Part shown: one piece after another, positions 1-8,666 of the stretch | Layout of the letters: the number at the start of each line of letters is the position of its first letter | Numbering within the stretch: position 1 is the first letter of the stretch | DNA from: Kiritimatiellota bacterium B12222 | Lineage (GTDB): Bacteria > Verrucomicrobiota > Kiritimatiellia > SS1-B-03-39 > UBA6053 | Length of the DNA stretch: 64,000 bases | Assembly: GCA_029719485.1 (NCBI GenBank) | Contig: CP120722.1 | Span: 3,596,001 to 3,660,000, forward strand | Direction: 5' to 3' | The notes under the pieces: model-generated | Databases searched by the model: none | Told to the model about the DNA's origin: nothing | Seen by the model: only the letters and a program-made list of their open reading frames with translations | Translations under genes and position numbers: made by a program

Positions 1-1
1 G

Positions 2-1135
2 GAAATCACCCAACGCTATCAAAAGCAAAAACGGGAGTTGTTGAATAAATTCATCCTCGCGTTGGTGCGGGTAGAACAAGGCTACAGGGATGAAGGGAAT
101 TTGGATGGCGTGATGATGTGCCGGACACTTCGGGAAAATGTCTTGCTGAATCCCGTTTTCCCCGAACGCCCTCCTGAAACGCCTCCGGCTTTGGCCGAAA
201 TGTTTGATACCCTGTACACCAAAAAAGATGAAGTTTATCAGCTCCATCAACAGGAACTAAGCAACTTCAACCTCATGCTCCTCAATGCCCTCCCGGCTTA
301 CCAAACGGAGTTTAACCGACAACAAAATGTAGCCAAGGCAAAGGAAGTTCAAGACCTTCGTGCAGCCATCACCGAAGCCCAGCAACGTGAGCAAGCCATT
401 TCTCGTCTCACCGGCACCATCGTCACAAACATCTCAACCAATCCCAACGATTACCCCTTTGCTCTATCGGCCAAAGCTTATAGCCAAATCCGGGGAATGA
501 CCGCGAGAAATTGTCGCTTTCCCTTAACCATAAATAAGGTAGGCGCAGTAAAGGAAACCAACTCCGGGTTCAACTTTGTGGAAGGTCGCTTAGAAATTCC
601 AGTCAATCAAAGCGGCCCTTTGGTCGAAGACATTCAACGTAACCAAATGATCACCGTGGAAATGGGCTTTCAACCCACCTTCACCAGCCAGGGCTATGAA
701 ACAAATCCTGTGATCTTGATGCTATTTGGCACATCACTCGCCTCTGCAAATTTCGCCATCACCATGGAAGGAAATACACTCTGGCTTTACCTTAAAACCA
801 AAGTGCCTCCTGCAGATCGGAAAAACCACCGTTATGAAATCGGTAAAATCACCAACCTGAACCATGTGCATATCGAAGTCACCTACCGCATTGGTGATCT
901 CAACATCTACCTCAACGGCACGGCGACCCTCCGTCTCCGCGACGAAGTCGTCGGCACCATCTCAGAATGGGAACCCGCACCAATTTTTATCGGTCGCTCT
1001 CCCCCAAATCCTGAAATTCGATTTACCCTTCCCTTCCGGGGCACCATCAACCACCTCTATATGAAAGCGGGTGAAGCCAGCTCTCGACAAGTGATTTCGG
1101 ATTATAATAATTACTTAAACTTCACGAATCCATAA
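2..1135 (+). CDS. LamG/concanavalin A-like domain protein, 5' end outside the window
   Basis: The reading frame is open to the left edge, so the gene is partial. An internal TTG at 38 could serve as a start but there is no reason to prefer it. The N-terminal part (about 130 residues) is helical and charged and looks coiled-coil. From about residue 150 to the end the sequence has the alternating beta pattern of a LamG/concanavalin A-like jelly roll, with stretches such as LNIYLNGTATLRL and PIFIGRSPP near the C-terminus. Such domains usually bind carbohydrate or protein ligands outside the cytoplasm. The part seen gives no catalytic motif and no specific function. It ends 13 bases before recO and reads in the same direction. 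Confidence 0.6.
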   Translation, partial: EITQRYQKQKRELLNKFILALVRVEQGYRDEGNLDGVMMCRTLRENVLLNPVFPERPPETPPALAEMFDTLYTKKDEVYQLHQQELSNFNLMLLNALPAYQTEFNRQQNVAKAKEVQDLRAAITEAQQREQAISRLTGTIVTNISTNPNDYPFALSAKAYSQIRGMTARNCRFPLTINKVGAVKETNSGFNFVEGRLEIPVNQSGPLVEDIQRNQMITVEMGFQPTFTSQGYETNPVILMLFGTSLASANFAITMEGNTLWLYLKTKVPPADRKNHRYEIGKITNLNHVHIEVTYRIGDLNIYLNGTATLRLRDEVVGTISEWEPAPIFIGRSPPNPEIRFTLPFRGTINHLYMKAGEASSRQVISDYNNYLNFTNP

Positions 1136-1148
1136 GCGAGGTGTCCGC

Positions 1149-1898
1149 GTGAGCCTGCTTTCAGACCCCATCGTCGCTGATGAAGCCATCGTCCTCCGCT
1201 GGTTTCCGGTAACCGACAGTTCCCGTATTGTCGTGTGGTTCACCTCCAGATATGGGCGCATCAGCACCTTAATCAAAGGATCACAACGCCCCAAAAGTTG
1301 GATTTTGGGGCAATACGATCTCTTCTATACCTGTGAATTACTTTTCTACAGTCGGGCAAATGAAGACCTCCATTTGATTCGAGAATGCTCCCCCATTCAC
1401 CCACGTAGTGGATTGCGTCATAACTGGCGGGCCTGCGCAGGGGCCTCCTACGTTGCGGATGTCCTCTATCGTATCTCCCCCCCGCTCGTGGCGGCAGGGG
1501 AAATTTATGCCCTTGCACAAACAACCTTAAATCAACTCAACGCCGGCTCGGAAAATCCCGCACTACTCTTTTGGTTTGAACTCAAAGTTCTCGCAGATTT
1601 AGGCATCTCACCAGACCTCAGCCTCCTCATCAAAGGTCCTGTACTTTTTGACTATGCTGAAGGTCGGGTCGTACATGCTCACAAGGACGCCCACCCCCAA
1701 GCCTCCCATCTTTCAGGCGGGTGCTTGTCCGTATTGCGCGCACTCAGCGAAATCGATGACCCTTCCAAAGTGTCGCGCCTTCGACTTCAACCCGGGCAAC
1801 TACGTGAGTTAGCCCGCCATCTTTCAGCCTTTAGCGCATGGCATTTAGATCTGACTCTGCCCTCGCGTAACCGTGCGATCGAACTCATGACCCGCTAA
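1149..1898 (+). CDS. recO: DNA repair protein RecO
   Basis: RecO loads RecA onto SSB-coated single-stranded DNA together with RecR in the RecFOR recombination-repair pathway, in the cytoplasm. The 249-residue product has the family length. Its N-terminus (DEAIVLRWFPVTDSSRIVV, then YGRISTLIKGSQRPKS) is the typical RecO OB-fold opening, followed by the helical domain (YVADVLYRISPP, then FWFELKVLADLGISPDLS). The start is GTG at 1149, with a GAGGTG stretch just upstream as ribosome-binding site. The next gene begins directly after the stop codon, so the two are probably co-translated. Confidence 0.9.
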   Translation: MSLLSDPIVADEAIVLRWFPVTDSSRIVVWFTSRYGRISTLIKGSQRPKSWILGQYDLFYTCELLFYSRANEDLHLIRECSPIHPRSGLRHNWRACAGASYVADVLYRISPPLVAAGEIYALAQTTLNQLNAGSENPALLFWFELKVLADLGISPDLSLLIKGPVLFDYAEGRVVHAHKDAHPQASHLSGGCLSVLRALSEIDDPSKVSRLRLQPGQLRELARHLSAFSAWHLDLTLPSRNRAIELMTR

Positions 1899-4800
1899 AT
1901 GAAAAAATCGAAACGCCATCTCCTCTTGCACATGCTGGGGCTTTGCCTTTTGGCTTTGGGCCTGCGTCATTATGGATGGAACTGGGATGAAGGTCATCTC
2001 CTCCACCCCGACGAACGCCATATAAGCATGGTCACCCAAGCCCTGCAAAATCCGAAAACCTTGACCGGCTGGTTTGATACCGACACCTCAACCTTTAACC
2101 CCTATAATCAAGGAATCCATAGTTACGTCTACGGCATACTCCCCATCAAAATGGTACATGCCCTCACCGTGGCAAAAGGGGAAATGGACCTTCAGGAAAT
2201 TACCCGCATCGGCCGATGGCTTTCGGCAGTATGGAGTACAGGAACCGTACTCCTCATTTATTTGTTAGCGCTGCGTCTGGTGTCGAGCCGCGTTGCCCTC
2301 AGCGTAGGCGCCCTGATGTGCTTCACCGTGCTCAGCGTGCAACAAGCTCACTTTTACACCGTCGATTCCGCAGGGGTGTTTTTCAGCACCCTCTGTCTTG
2401 GAGTTGGTTTGGTCGCCGTAAAAGAAAAACGCAGCTTTTTACTCCTCGTATCTGGCGCCTGTGTGGGATTGGCCATGGCCTGTCGTTTGAATCTCGCTTT
2501 ACTCGCCCTTTGGGTGACCGCTGCCGCTTGTGCCTTGGCCTGGCAGAAACGTAAACTCTCCCCCATTTTCTATTTAGTGGCCGGCGGAGGCATCGCCCTC
2601 CTCCTCTTCCGCATATGCCAGCCGAATGCTTTTGCCGCCACCGGCTTTATTCCCCATGGCCTTAACCCCCGCTGGCTGGAGGATTTAAAACAAGTCCACA
2701 TGATCAGTGATGGTAGCCTCGAAGTCCCCTTTACCCTGCAATGGGTAGGTAAAATCCCTTATCTCTATGCCCTACAACAAATGGTCCTGTGGGGTATGGG
2801 CTTACCTCTGGGATTGCTTGCGCTATCGGGATCCATCGCCCTGCTGTGGAAAAGACGGCTGACACCAGGACATTGGCAATTCTTGTTGGTCCTTTGGCCC
2901 CTACTCCTCATCGGCTACCATGGCCGTATTCACCTCCACACCCTACGTTATTTTCTACCGGCCTACCCCCCACTCATTTTTGCGGGAGCCCTCGCCCTCC
3001 GAAATCTTCCACAAATCAAAATCCGTAAACTCCTGCTCGGCGCCGTCCTCCTTAGCTCCGCCGCTTATACCTTCGCCTTTCTGAATATGTATCGGAAACC
3101 GCATCCCCGTATTGAAGCGAGCACCTGGTTATTAGAAGAGTTAAAAGCAGGTGGACGCGTTACCTATGAATATTGGGACGATCCCTTGCCCCTACGCATT
3201 TCAGGTATGGAAAGGGAACATCAAGGCATCGATTTTGAAAAAGTGGATGTTTATCCTCGGGAAAGTCCTCACAAAATACACGATATTTTAACCGCGATAG
3301 ACCGCAGCGACTATATGGTCCTCAGCAGTACCCGTGCAGCCTACACCCTGCCCAAAATGCCACTCCGTTATCCCATCATGAGTGCATTTTATGAACAAAT
3401 AAACCAAAACCCCGCCCCCTTAGGCCTCAAAGAAGTTGCGCGCTTCCATCGAACGCCCTCCCTCTTTTCACTGCATCTCAATACCCTTCGCGCCGAAGAA
3501 GCCCTGCGGGTTTATGATCACCCACTGGTCCGCATTTATGAAAAAACCCCCGACTTTTCGGCAGAGGCTCTGGAGACCACCCTCAGTGCAAACATCGATT
3601 TCAGCAGCATACCAGAGGTCTCGTATGTAAACGCACAGCGAGGAAACGACGGCTGGCTCAATCCAGATCAAATACAAAAACGCCAACACGGTCCCACTTG
3701 GTTTCAACGCTTTTCGCCCGAAAGTATCGGCAACCAACACCCTGTAATCATTTGGACCCTGCTCCTCGCTCTGCTCGGCCCCATCAGCTTCCCCTACGTA
3801 TTCTTCTTATTCCCCCATCTCCGTGACCGTGGTTGGAGCGTATCCAGAGTGGCCGGACTCATCGCCGTAAGCGCAGCGGCTTGGTGGCTCGCCTCTTTGG
3901 AAAAACGCCCCTTCGGTCCTGCCTTGCTGATTTCGGCCATGCTTTTTGGCGCAGGATCTGCCGCCATTGTCAGTGTAAAAACCGAAGTCCTCTGGCTCTG
4001 GGTAAAAAGGCATTTCCATCGCCTATTGTGGAACGAGCTGATCGTTTGGATGGTGTTTGCTTTCTTTGTAGCCACCCGCATTTACCAGCCAGACCTTTGG
4101 CATCCTTGGGCTGGCGGAGAAAAACCCATGGATGCGGCCTATTTAAATGCCGTGACCCTCACGCCCTATTTCCCTCCCATGAATCCCTGGTTGTCCGGCG
4201 CCAGTATCAATTATTATTATTACGGCTTCGTGTTATTTGCGTCACTTATTCGCATGACCGGCATCTCACCGGACGTCGCCTACAACCTGGCCCTCCCCAC
4301 CTGCGCCTTTTTCACCGCCGGAACCACCTTAAGCCTGAGTACCGCCTTCTTCCCTTGGTTCCGCAGCCGGCAGGCCTGGCGAGGTCTCACAGCCACAGGA
4401 CTGCTCTCCATAGTTTTGGTGTTATTTGCAGGAAATCTAGGTCAACTCCGTGAATTTCTAAAGCCAGGTAAACTTCCATTCCTTCGAGATATTTATTGGA
4501 ACATTAGCCGCGTCATTCAAGTACCCTCCGGCGAAGTACAACCCATCACCGAATTTCCATACTTCAGTTTTTTGTATGGTGATTTACATGCTCACGTCAT
4601 GGCCCTCCCCGTGGCCATGCTTTGTTTACTTTCGAGTTGGCAACTCTACCGACGTTTTCATCCCGCGCGCGTGTTTATCACCGCAGGATTGATCGGCACC
4701 GTCCAGGTCATCAACACCTGGGACTTCCCCGTACAAACCGCTATCTTCATCTTTGCAGTTTTCGCAGGGAATTTCCCATCCCAAAACCGTTTGCGCTACC

Positions 4801-5804
4801 TCTGGACACGTAGTGGCTGGTGTTTGCTGGGACTTTTAGTGACCAAACTAAGCTACGCCCCTTTTCATTTTTACAACCAAGGATTCCCCTTTCACTTAAA
4901 GCGCTGGCATGGTCCTTCCACCTCAGCTTACGATCTGTTCCTTGCCCATGGCCTCTTCCTTGTCCCTCTCCTTTGGGGAACAGTGCTGCTCTTCAAATCC
5001 GATCGCCTTCGTGCCGCCCCCCTCAAATCCAGACTGCTTCCCGGCTTATTGTTTGCGGGATGCCTGTTTCTCATGGTGATCGTTGAGCTTTTCACGTTCC
5101 AAGGTGACTCCGGTCGGATGAACATGGTATTTAAGTTTTACTATCAACTCTGGTGGATGCTGGCCATTTTATCTGCGGGGATCCTCGTCGCTGCCTGGCA
5201 TAAAACCCATCGTAATTTTCAAATTTGTTGTAGTTCTCTACTCGCCATTTCCCTACTCTATACCTTCACGGCCCTCCCGGGAAAAATAAAAGATCGCCAT
5301 TGGCAGACCTCCTATAAAGGTCTCGACGGACTCGCCTTCATGAACACTGCAATCCATCACACAGAGGCCGGCCCCCTCCCCTTAATCGATGACCGCGCGG
5401 CCATCAATTGGTTGCGTATGAACACCCATCCCTTTGATGTGATTATGGAAAGCGCCGGTCCTGATTATTATTGGGGAGGTCGCATCAGCTGGTTCAGTGG
5501 CAACAGCACGGTCCTCGGTTGGGAATGGCACATGCTCCAACAACGTAGTTGGCCGGGAGGAGATCGTGCCATTGGATATCGAAAACAGGACATCCAGTAT
5601 TTTTACGAAAGTGGGGATGTGCAAATCTTACGCACTTATCAGGTGCAGTACGTCATCGTCGGCGCACTCGAACAACAAAGCTATGGCGAAGACTGCCGGG
5701 AACGCATGCGGCAACAGCCTGAACTCAAGGAAGTATTTACCACCAGCAACATGTCTATTTTCGAAGTGAATCTTGCCTCTCCCCCAAAAGGCGACACCCC
5801 ATGA
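1899..5804 (+). CDS. Giant polytopic membrane protein: GT39-like half fused to a DUF2298 (Chlor_Arch_YYY) half
   Basis: This 1301-residue protein has two membrane halves. The N-terminal half (about 1-560) resembles GT39/PMT-type glycosyltransferases that use lipid-linked sugars: a first membrane helix is followed by an acidic loop with PDERH at residues 37-41, where the catalytic Asp/Glu of this fold normally lies. The second half (about 600-1301) carries hallmarks of DUF2298, namely INYYYYGF at 770-777, YGDLHAH at 893-899 and GDSGRMN from 1069. DUF2298 proteins are large envelope proteins of unknown activity, thought to be glycosyltransferase-like. ATG at 1899 abuts the recO stop. The pairing in one chain suggests transfer of a sugar to an envelope polymer or protein. 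This is inference; the substrate cannot be read. Confidence 0.75.
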   Translation: MKKSKRHLLLHMLGLCLLALGLRHYGWNWDEGHLLHPDERHISMVTQALQNPKTLTGWFDTDTSTFNPYNQGIHSYVYGILPIKMVHALTVAKGEMDLQEITRIGRWLSAVWSTGTVLLIYLLALRLVSSRVALSVGALMCFTVLSVQQAHFYTVDSAGVFFSTLCLGVGLVAVKEKRSFLLLVSGACVGLAMACRLNLALLALWVTAAACALAWQKRKLSPIFYLVAGGGIALLLFRICQPNAFAATGFIPHGLNPRWLEDLKQVHMISDGSLEVPFTLQWVGKIPYLYALQQMVLWGMGLPLGLLALSGSIALLWKRRLTPGHWQFLLVLWPLLLIGYHGRIHLHTLRYFLPAYPPLIFAGALALRNLPQIKIRKLLLGAVLLSSAAYTFAFLNMYRKPHPRIEASTWLLEELKAGGRVTYEYWDDPLPLRISGMEREHQGIDFEKVDVYPRESPHKIHDILTAIDRSDYMVLSSTRAAYTLPKMPLRYPIMSAFYEQINQNPAPLGLKEVARFHRTPSLFSLHLNTLRAEEALRVYDHPLVRIYEKTPDFSAEALETTLSANIDFSSIPEVSYVNAQRGNDGWLNPDQIQKRQHGPTWFQRFSPESIGNQHPVIIWTLLLALLGPISFPYVFFLFPHLRDRGWSVSRVAGLIAVSAAAWWLASLEKRPFGPALLISAMLFGAGSAAIVSVKTEVLWLWVKRHFHRLLWNELIVWMVFAFFVATRIYQPDLWHPWAGGEKPMDAAYLNAVTLTPYFPPMNPWLSGASINYYYYGFVLFASLIRMTGISPDVAYNLALPTCAFFTAGTTLSLSTAFFPWFRSRQAWRGLTATGLLSIVLVLFAGNLGQLREFLKPGKLPFLRDIYWNISRVIQVPSGEVQPITEFPYFSFLYGDLHAHVMALPVAMLCLLSSWQLYRRFHPARVFITAGLIGTVQVINTWDFPVQTAIFIFAVFAGNFPSQNRLRYLWTRSGWCLLGLLVTKLSYAPFHFYNQGFPFHLKRWHGPSTSAYDLFLAHGLFLVPLLWGTVLLFKSDRLRAAPLKSRLLPGLLFAGCLFLMVIVELFTFQGDSGRMNMVFKFYYQLWWMLAILSAGILVAAWHKTHRNFQICCSSLLAISLLYTFTALPGKIKDRHWQTSYKGLDGLAFMNTAIHHTEAGPLPLIDDRAAINWLRMNTHPFDVIMESAGPDYYWGGRISWFSGNSTVLGWEWHMLQQRSWPGGDRAIGYRKQDIQYFYESGDVQILRTYQVQYVIVGALEQQSYGEDCRERMRQQPELKEVFTTSNMSIFEVNLASPPKGDTP

Positions 5805-5894
5805 ATAAACGGAAAGTCTTCCCATCACCCCTCTGAATTCAGGTAGCGTATTTTTCTACTGGATAATTAGTTAAAGCATGCCTAGGCTTATCTT

Positions 5895-6254
5895 ATGAGC
5901 GAAATGAAAAATGTACTGGTTGTTGATGATGAACCCTCTATACGCGCGCTATACCAGATAGCCTTCTCTCACAGCGGATATGAAGTACAAGTAGCCTCGT
6001 CAGGAGAAGAAGCCTTAGAGATTCTTCAAAACAAAGTCGTTCAAGTCATTTTTTTGGATTTAAACCTTCCCGGCATCAAAGGGGATGAGCTCTGCCGTAA
6101 GATTGTAGCAAAATGGCCTGACATCCGCATGGTTGCCATCACCGGAAACATCCAATCTTTTGGCGAAGAAGTTTGTAGAGATGCCGGATTTAATTACATT
6201 TTACATAAACCGATTCAGCTTGAAGATTTACTCAATGCCACTCGGGAAAACTAG
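5895..6254 (+). CDS. Single-domain response regulator (CheY-like receiver)
   Basis: The 119-residue protein is a bare REC domain. The acidic pair D11/D12, phospho-acceptor D55 (FLDLNLPG), T83 and K105 (HKP) are all present, so it should be phosphorylatable. There is no output domain, so it must act by binding a partner or by passing phosphate on. It lies 23 bases upstream of an HPt-REC-PP2C protein. A simple reading is that phosphate moves between this receiver, the HPt histidine of that protein and the hybrid kinase nearby. That wiring is inference. Confidence 0.92.
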   Translation: MSEMKNVLVVDDEPSIRALYQIAFSHSGYEVQVASSGEEALEILQNKVVQVIFLDLNLPGIKGDELCRKIVAKWPDIRMVAITGNIQSFGEEVCRDAGFNYILHKPIQLEDLLNATREN

Positions 6255-6277
6255 TCGCCTTCTTTCCGCATACGCAT

Positions 6278-8284
6278 ATGGATTCTTTTGCACATCTCAT
6301 CGAAGACCTCGAAAAAAAAGCCGACGAATACCGTACGGACTGTGATGTGGTAGACGATGAAATCCGAGCCTTATTTGAATCCGAAATTCAACGTGCACTC
6401 AACAAATTAGCCCACGCCCTCCCCCTTCGAGATGAAAGCGCCCTACGCGCATGCGCACATACCCTCACCGGAACCGGAGGCGTTGCCGGTGCTCCCGAAA
6501 TTTCAGTACTCGGTGAAGAACTTCGCAGTGCCTCCATTCATCACGATTGGGGACGCTGTGAACAGCTCATTCATGCCTTCGAAGCCTGGCACACTCTCCG
6601 TTCCTCCCCGAAAGAGATAACAGGGCCTACGCCATCGCCTCCACCAGAAAAAAATAAAGACCTTCCCTCCCTACAAGGCCGGATTTTGGTAGTGGACGAT
6701 GAACAGGCCAACCGCTGTTATTTAGAAAGCATTTTGCAAAAATGTGGTGCAACCGTCATGGTCGCCTCAAGTGGAGAAGAGGCCTTAGCATTGATTCAAA
6801 CGAATCCGCCGGATGTAGCCTTGGTCGATGTAGTCATGCCGGGAATGCAAGGCTACGAGGTGTGTGAACACATTCAACGAACACCGGGAATGGAACAAAT
6901 ATCGGTCATTATGGTTACCGCAAAATCAACCCCCGAAGATGTTGAAATGGCCTTCTCTAAGGGCGCTTTTGACTATATTCGGAAACCATTTCATAGCCGT
7001 GAACTCATCGCCAGAGTTCAAAATGCCCTCCGGCTCAAGCAACATACCGACGCTCTCGAACTTTGGAATCACCGCATGACCCGGGAATTGGAAATGGCGG
7101 GGAATGTGCAATGCAAATTGTTCAACTCTACACCCATATTTGGGGCCAGCTATGACTACCGGGTTTGTTATAAACCCAGTCAACTCATCGGAGGAGATAT
7201 GTTTGATTTGCTCCCCTTATCCGATGGGAAATTTCTGGCATATATCGCAGATGTCGCCGGACATGGCGCTGGATCAGCATTGATTTCCACGTTAATGAAG
7301 GGATTAATTCAGGAGATCATTTCAGGCTACCCTGAATACACTTTAGACGAAATTGCAAATGAACTTCACAAGCGATATCGGAATTGTGTCGAAGATCCCG
7401 AACTCTATGCCACCTTAGTTTTCATTCGGGTAGATCCCAAAAATCACAGAGGTGAATACCTTTCCTGTGGACACCCCCCGCCTTTACTCTTTGATCAACA
7501 GGGCCAATTAACATCCGATTTCGATCCCTACTTAGGCGGCATGCCCATTGGTATGAATCCGGCAAGTAACCAAACCGCATATCTCCCACAAGATATCTGC
7601 ACCTTTCACCTTCCTCAAAATGGGTATTTATACCTCTATACCGATGGCATCACCGAAGCGAGAACCGCTTCAGGCGCAGAATGCGAATTAACCGGATTAT
7701 TAACCGGCATACAGCACTGCCTCCAACACCCCACGCCCAACTATCAGCCCACACATATTATCAAAACCCTTCAGGAACAGGGATATGATTTAGATGTGGA
7801 TGACTGTAGTTTGATGGCCATCCGTTTTCTCGCCCCCCCCCTGCTCACCTGCACGGGAGAACAACCCGCGACCTACCCCGGTATTGATCAAATAGCCACC
7901 TTGCTTACCCAGACCCTAAGTGAGGCAGGATGGCCATATGAAGATACCGCGCTTGCCCAATTGCTGATCATTGAACATTGTGGTAATATCATCAAACACG
8001 GTAACCCTCCACCAGGTTCAACCATCTTTTACCGCTTAGTGTTAGAACCGGATACCGCACAGTTGGTTTTAAGTGATTTTGGATACGCGTGGGACCCGAT
8101 CACCCGATGGGTAGAAAAAACAGAAACCGCCAACCTCTACGCAGAAAACGGAAGAGGACTTGCTTTAATTCATCATATCTGTACGTCCCAACAGTATTAT
8201 AGACGGGAACATAAAAATACTTTCGTGTATCAAATTGATAAAAATATTCCTGACCGCTTGAGCGATCAACTTCACCAAGCTTAA
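6278..8284 (+). CDS. HPt-REC-PP2C(SpoIIE)-HATPase multidomain phosphatase/anti-sigma-type regulator
   Basis: The 668 residues hold four modules. An HPt-like domain comes first (phospho-histidine H61 in AHTLTGTGG). A receiver follows at about 133-255 (D184; KPF at 236-238). A PP2C/SpoIIE phosphatase covers about 270-500, with metal-binding motifs GGDMFD (305-310) and DVAGHG (325-330) and a later YTDGITEA. An RsbW-type HATPase_c domain lies at about 535-655 (EHCGNIIKHGN; NGRGLALI). In partner-switching systems such phosphatases dephosphorylate a STAS antagonist, while the HATPase kinase phosphorylates it. Here both activities appear in one chain, and a STAS protein is encoded 25 bases downstream. 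Phosphorelay input probably arrives through HPt or REC. Confidence 0.9.
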   Translation: MDSFAHLIEDLEKKADEYRTDCDVVDDEIRALFESEIQRALNKLAHALPLRDESALRACAHTLTGTGGVAGAPEISVLGEELRSASIHHDWGRCEQLIHAFEAWHTLRSSPKEITGPTPSPPPEKNKDLPSLQGRILVVDDEQANRCYLESILQKCGATVMVASSGEEALALIQTNPPDVALVDVVMPGMQGYEVCEHIQRTPGMEQISVIMVTAKSTPEDVEMAFSKGAFDYIRKPFHSRELIARVQNALRLKQHTDALELWNHRMTRELEMAGNVQCKLFNSTPIFGASYDYRVCYKPSQLIGGDMFDLLPLSDGKFLAYIADVAGHGAGSALISTLMKGLIQEIISGYPEYTLDEIANELHKRYRNCVEDPELYATLVFIRVDPKNHRGEYLSCGHPPPLLFDQQGQLTSDFDPYLGGMPIGMNPASNQTAYLPQDICTFHLPQNGYLYLYTDGITEARTASGAECELTGLLTGIQHCLQHPTPNYQPTHIIKTLQEQGYDLDVDDCSLMAIRFLAPPLLTCTGEQPATYPGIDQIATLLTQTLSEAGWPYEDTALAQLLIIEHCGNIIKHGNPPPGSTIFYRLVLEPDTAQLVLSDFGYAWDPITRWVEKTETANLYAENGRGLALIHHICTSQQYYRREHKNTFVYQIDKNIPDRLSDQLHQA

Positions 8285-8309
8285 CCACATTTTTAGGAAC
8301 AAACTTCGC

Positions 8310-8657
8310 ATGAAAACCAATTTCCAAATAGAGAATAAACTCGGAATCGTCACCCTTACTGGCGATTTCAACATCGTAAAAGTCGATGGCTTTAGAAAGG
8401 AGTTTACACGCTGGTTAGCCCTCCATCGTTTGACTAAAAATATAGTCATCGATATGACCCGGGTTGAAATGATCGATAGCTCTGGGTTGGGATTACTCAT
8501 TGCATTCCTGAAACAAGTCCGAGATCGTGGCGGTGAACTTTACCTCGTAGGGTTACAAAAACGCGTCAGCTTGGTTTTTGATATCACCCGCACTAAACGA
8601 ATTTTTGAAATTCATCCAGATATTGCGTCGGTGTCTTCTGTTATTCACGAGTCCTAA
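8310..8657 (+). CDS. STAS-domain anti-sigma factor antagonist
   Basis: The 115-residue single STAS domain resembles SpoIIAA/RsbV. The motif IDSSGLGLL near residues 55-63 contains the conserved phosphorylatable serine (S57 by position) after an aspartate. In this family the unphosphorylated form binds an anti-sigma or kinase partner. The upstream neighbour encodes both a PP2C phosphatase and a HATPase kinase domain, the two enzymes expected to control this serine. No sigma factor gene is visible nearby, so the output may lie elsewhere. It converges with the hybrid kinase gene, with only 9 bases between the two stop codons. Confidence 0.92.
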   Translation: MKTNFQIENKLGIVTLTGDFNIVKVDGFRKEFTRWLALHRLTKNIVIDMTRVEMIDSSGLGLLIAFLKQVRDRGGELYLVGLQKRVSLVFDITRTKRIFEIHPDIASVSSVIHES

Positions 8658-8666
8658 TTGACAGGA

